Source: Rossellomorea vietnamensis (lineage in GTDB: Bacteria; Bacillota; Bacilli; Bacillales; Bacillaceae_B). Taken from it: 64,000 nucleotides of DNA. Location of the stretch: contig NZ_VTEH01000004.1 of assembly GCF_008180615.1 (NCBI RefSeq), positions 148,329-212,328 on the forward strand, read 5' to 3'. Positions 62,956-64,000 of the stretch are shown piece after piece; within the stretch, counting starts at the first letter, position 1; each line of letters opens with the position of its first letter. The position numbers and the translations under genes were made by a program. The notes beneath the pieces were generated by a model. The model made no database searches, was not told the origin of the DNA, and saw only the letters and a list, made by a program, of their open reading frames with translations.

Positions 62956-64000
62956 ATGGAGCAGCGGAAAGGACTGATCATAATCGCGGCCGCCTCTCTT
63001 TTGGCAGGGGCAGGGGGGATGTACGGCGGCATGAGTTTGCTGGATGCCTTTGAACGGGATACTGAGGACGGAGTGGCAATGGAAGGCGGTCCATTGAGTG
63101 ACAGACTGCATAAAGTGGAAGTCGCCTATGACCTTATAGCGGATAAATATGTGGAAGAAGTGGACAAGGGAGAGCTTGTGGAAGGGGCGATCCAGGGAAT
63201 GCTGGATACACTCGAGGATCCGTACTCAGTGTATATGGATGCCCGCACCGCTTCACAATTCAATGATTCTCTGGGCTCTTCTTTTCAAGGAATCGGAGCG
63301 GAAGTCACCGTCATGGACGGGAAACTGCTGATTGTGGCACCTTTCAAAGATTCGCCCGCTGAAAAAGCAGGTCTGCGTCCTAATGACCAGATTCTGAAAG
63401 TGGATGGTGAAACTATTACTGGTCTTGATTTATATGAAGCTACCTTAAAGATCCGAGGTGAAAAAGGCTCCAAAGTGGAGTTGGAGATCATGAGAGAAGG
63501 GCTCTCCAACCCAGTGAAAGTCAGCGTAAAAAGAGATGAGATCCCTCTAGAGACCGTCCATTCCGATATAAAGAATGAGAACGGAAAACACTATGGTGTA
63601 ATTGAAGTTTCTTCTTTTTCAGAGAATACCTCCAAGGATTTTAAAAAGCAGCTGAGTGAACTTGAAGAGCAGGGCCTTGCAGGGCTTGTAATCGATGTAC
63701 GGGGCAATCCCGGCGGCTTGTTGTCCAGCGTCAATGAAATGCTTGATGAACTGGTGACGAAAGACAAACCATACGTACAGGTTCAAGAGCGGAACGGCGA
63801 CACTCTGAAGTATTTTTCTGAGAACAAAGAGAAGAAGGCCTACCCGATCACCGTACTGGTGGATGAGGGAAGTGCTTCCGCTTCAGAAATACTGGCAGGG
63901 GCACTAAAAGAAGCCGGAGACTATCCGTTGATCGGAACAAAAACGTTTGGAAAAGGTACAGTCCAGCAGCCGGTGCCAATGGGGGATGGAAGCAATATCA
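62956..64000 (+). CDS. ctpB: Carboxyl-terminal processing protease, S41 family, CtpB-like (3' truncated)
   Basis: The frame starts at ATG 62956 (AGGAGGGAAAG 8 bases upstream) and runs open to the window end, giving 348 residues so far. An N-terminal signal or anchor helix (about 6-28) is followed by a helical cap (DLIADKYVEEVDKGELVEGAIQG), a PDZ domain (about 95-185) and the S41 core with catalytic Ser in DEGSASASE and Lys in FGKGTVQ. In B. subtilis CtpB (yvjB) follows ftsX and cleaves SpoIVFA during sporulation; the conserved neighbourhood supports this reading despite a 10-kb insertion here. Confidence 0.9.
   Translation, partial: MEQRKGLIIIAAASLLAGAGGMYGGMSLLDAFERDTEDGVAMEGGPLSDRLHKVEVAYDLIADKYVEEVDKGELVEGAIQGMLDTLEDPYSVYMDARTASQFNDSLGSSFQGIGAEVTVMDGKLLIVAPFKDSPAEKAGLRPNDQILKVDGETITGLDLYEATLKIRGEKGSKVELEIMREGLSNPVKVSVKRDEIPLETVHSDIKNENGKHYGVIEVSSFSENTSKDFKKQLSELEEQGLAGLVIDVRGNPGGLLSSVNEMLDELVTKDKPYVQVQERNGDTLKYFSENKEKKAYPITVLVDEGSASASEILAGALKEAGDYPLIGTKTFGKGTVQQPVPMGDGSNI

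Overview
The window is a low-GC, endospore-forming, flagellated Firmicute, family Bacillaceae. The evidence is gene order close to the degV-comF-flagellar-secA-prfB-ftsEX-ctpB stretch of Bacillus subtilis, strong AGGAGG-type ribosome binding sites, sigma-D promoters (TAAA-N15-GCCGATAT), a gerA-type germinant receptor operon and an S-box SAM riboswitch. The species cannot be fixed from the sequence alone.

Layout. 1-2.3 kb: gluconate permease (5' truncated) and gluconokinase. 2.6-8.5 kb: two paralogous chemoreceptors flanking a 53-bp tandem repeat array and an EamA transporter. 8.7-13 kb: DegV, a small P-loop kinase, a small membrane protein, and comFA-comFC. 13-26.4 kb: flagellar late genes (yvyF, flgM, flgN, flgK, flgL, yviE, fliW, csrA, hag, flaG, fliD, fliS, fliT), with four sigma-D promoters across the whole window serving motility genes here and at 41.3 kb. 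The flagellin gene is split by a 358-nt group I intron just before its last 37 codons. A frameshifted LAGLIDADG homing-endonuclease gene lies antisense about 0.6 kb downstream of hag, followed by a protein-arginine-methyltransferase-like gene. 26.6-30 kb: a c-di-GMP module, made of a PAS-PAS-GGDEF(degenerate)-EAL-PilZ protein and, downstream on the same strand, a c-di-GMP-I (GEMM-I) riboswitch with a terminator in front of an unknown 77-residue gene. 30.3-32.7 kb: hibernation factor hpf, a repeat-rich gap and a DUF1028 protein. 32.8-39.7 kb: an accessory block of coiled-coil proteins, a JAMM peptidase, a 51-residue basic protein and a Cys-rich spore-surface-like protein, several with sigma-K-like promoters. 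I regard this as the most likely undescribed system. 40-47 kb: SEC-C protein, a third chemoreceptor with a sigma-D promoter, secA, and prfB with its programmed +1 frameshift. 47.5-52.8 kb: YitT-type protein, cytochrome c-551, ftsE, ftsX and an M23 peptidase with a coiled coil. 53-57 kb: a complete gerABC-type operon plus a small D-type subunit, on the minus strand. 57-64 kb: a membrane protein with a ResA-type thioredoxin, a cystathionine synthase/lyase-like enzyme, a second tandem array of the 53-bp family, the SAM riboswitch with metY-metX, and the start of ctpB.

The intergenic space is unusually rich in palindromic repeats. At least five families are visible: GGATACAT/ATGTATCC tandem arrays, GGGACWGTCCC elements, GGTGACWGTCAC elements carrying a TGTCGAA box, AATAAGCGGAA palindromes, and a roughly 180-bp structured dispersed element present twice. 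No rRNA, tRNA, CRISPR array, transposase or prophage gene was seen.
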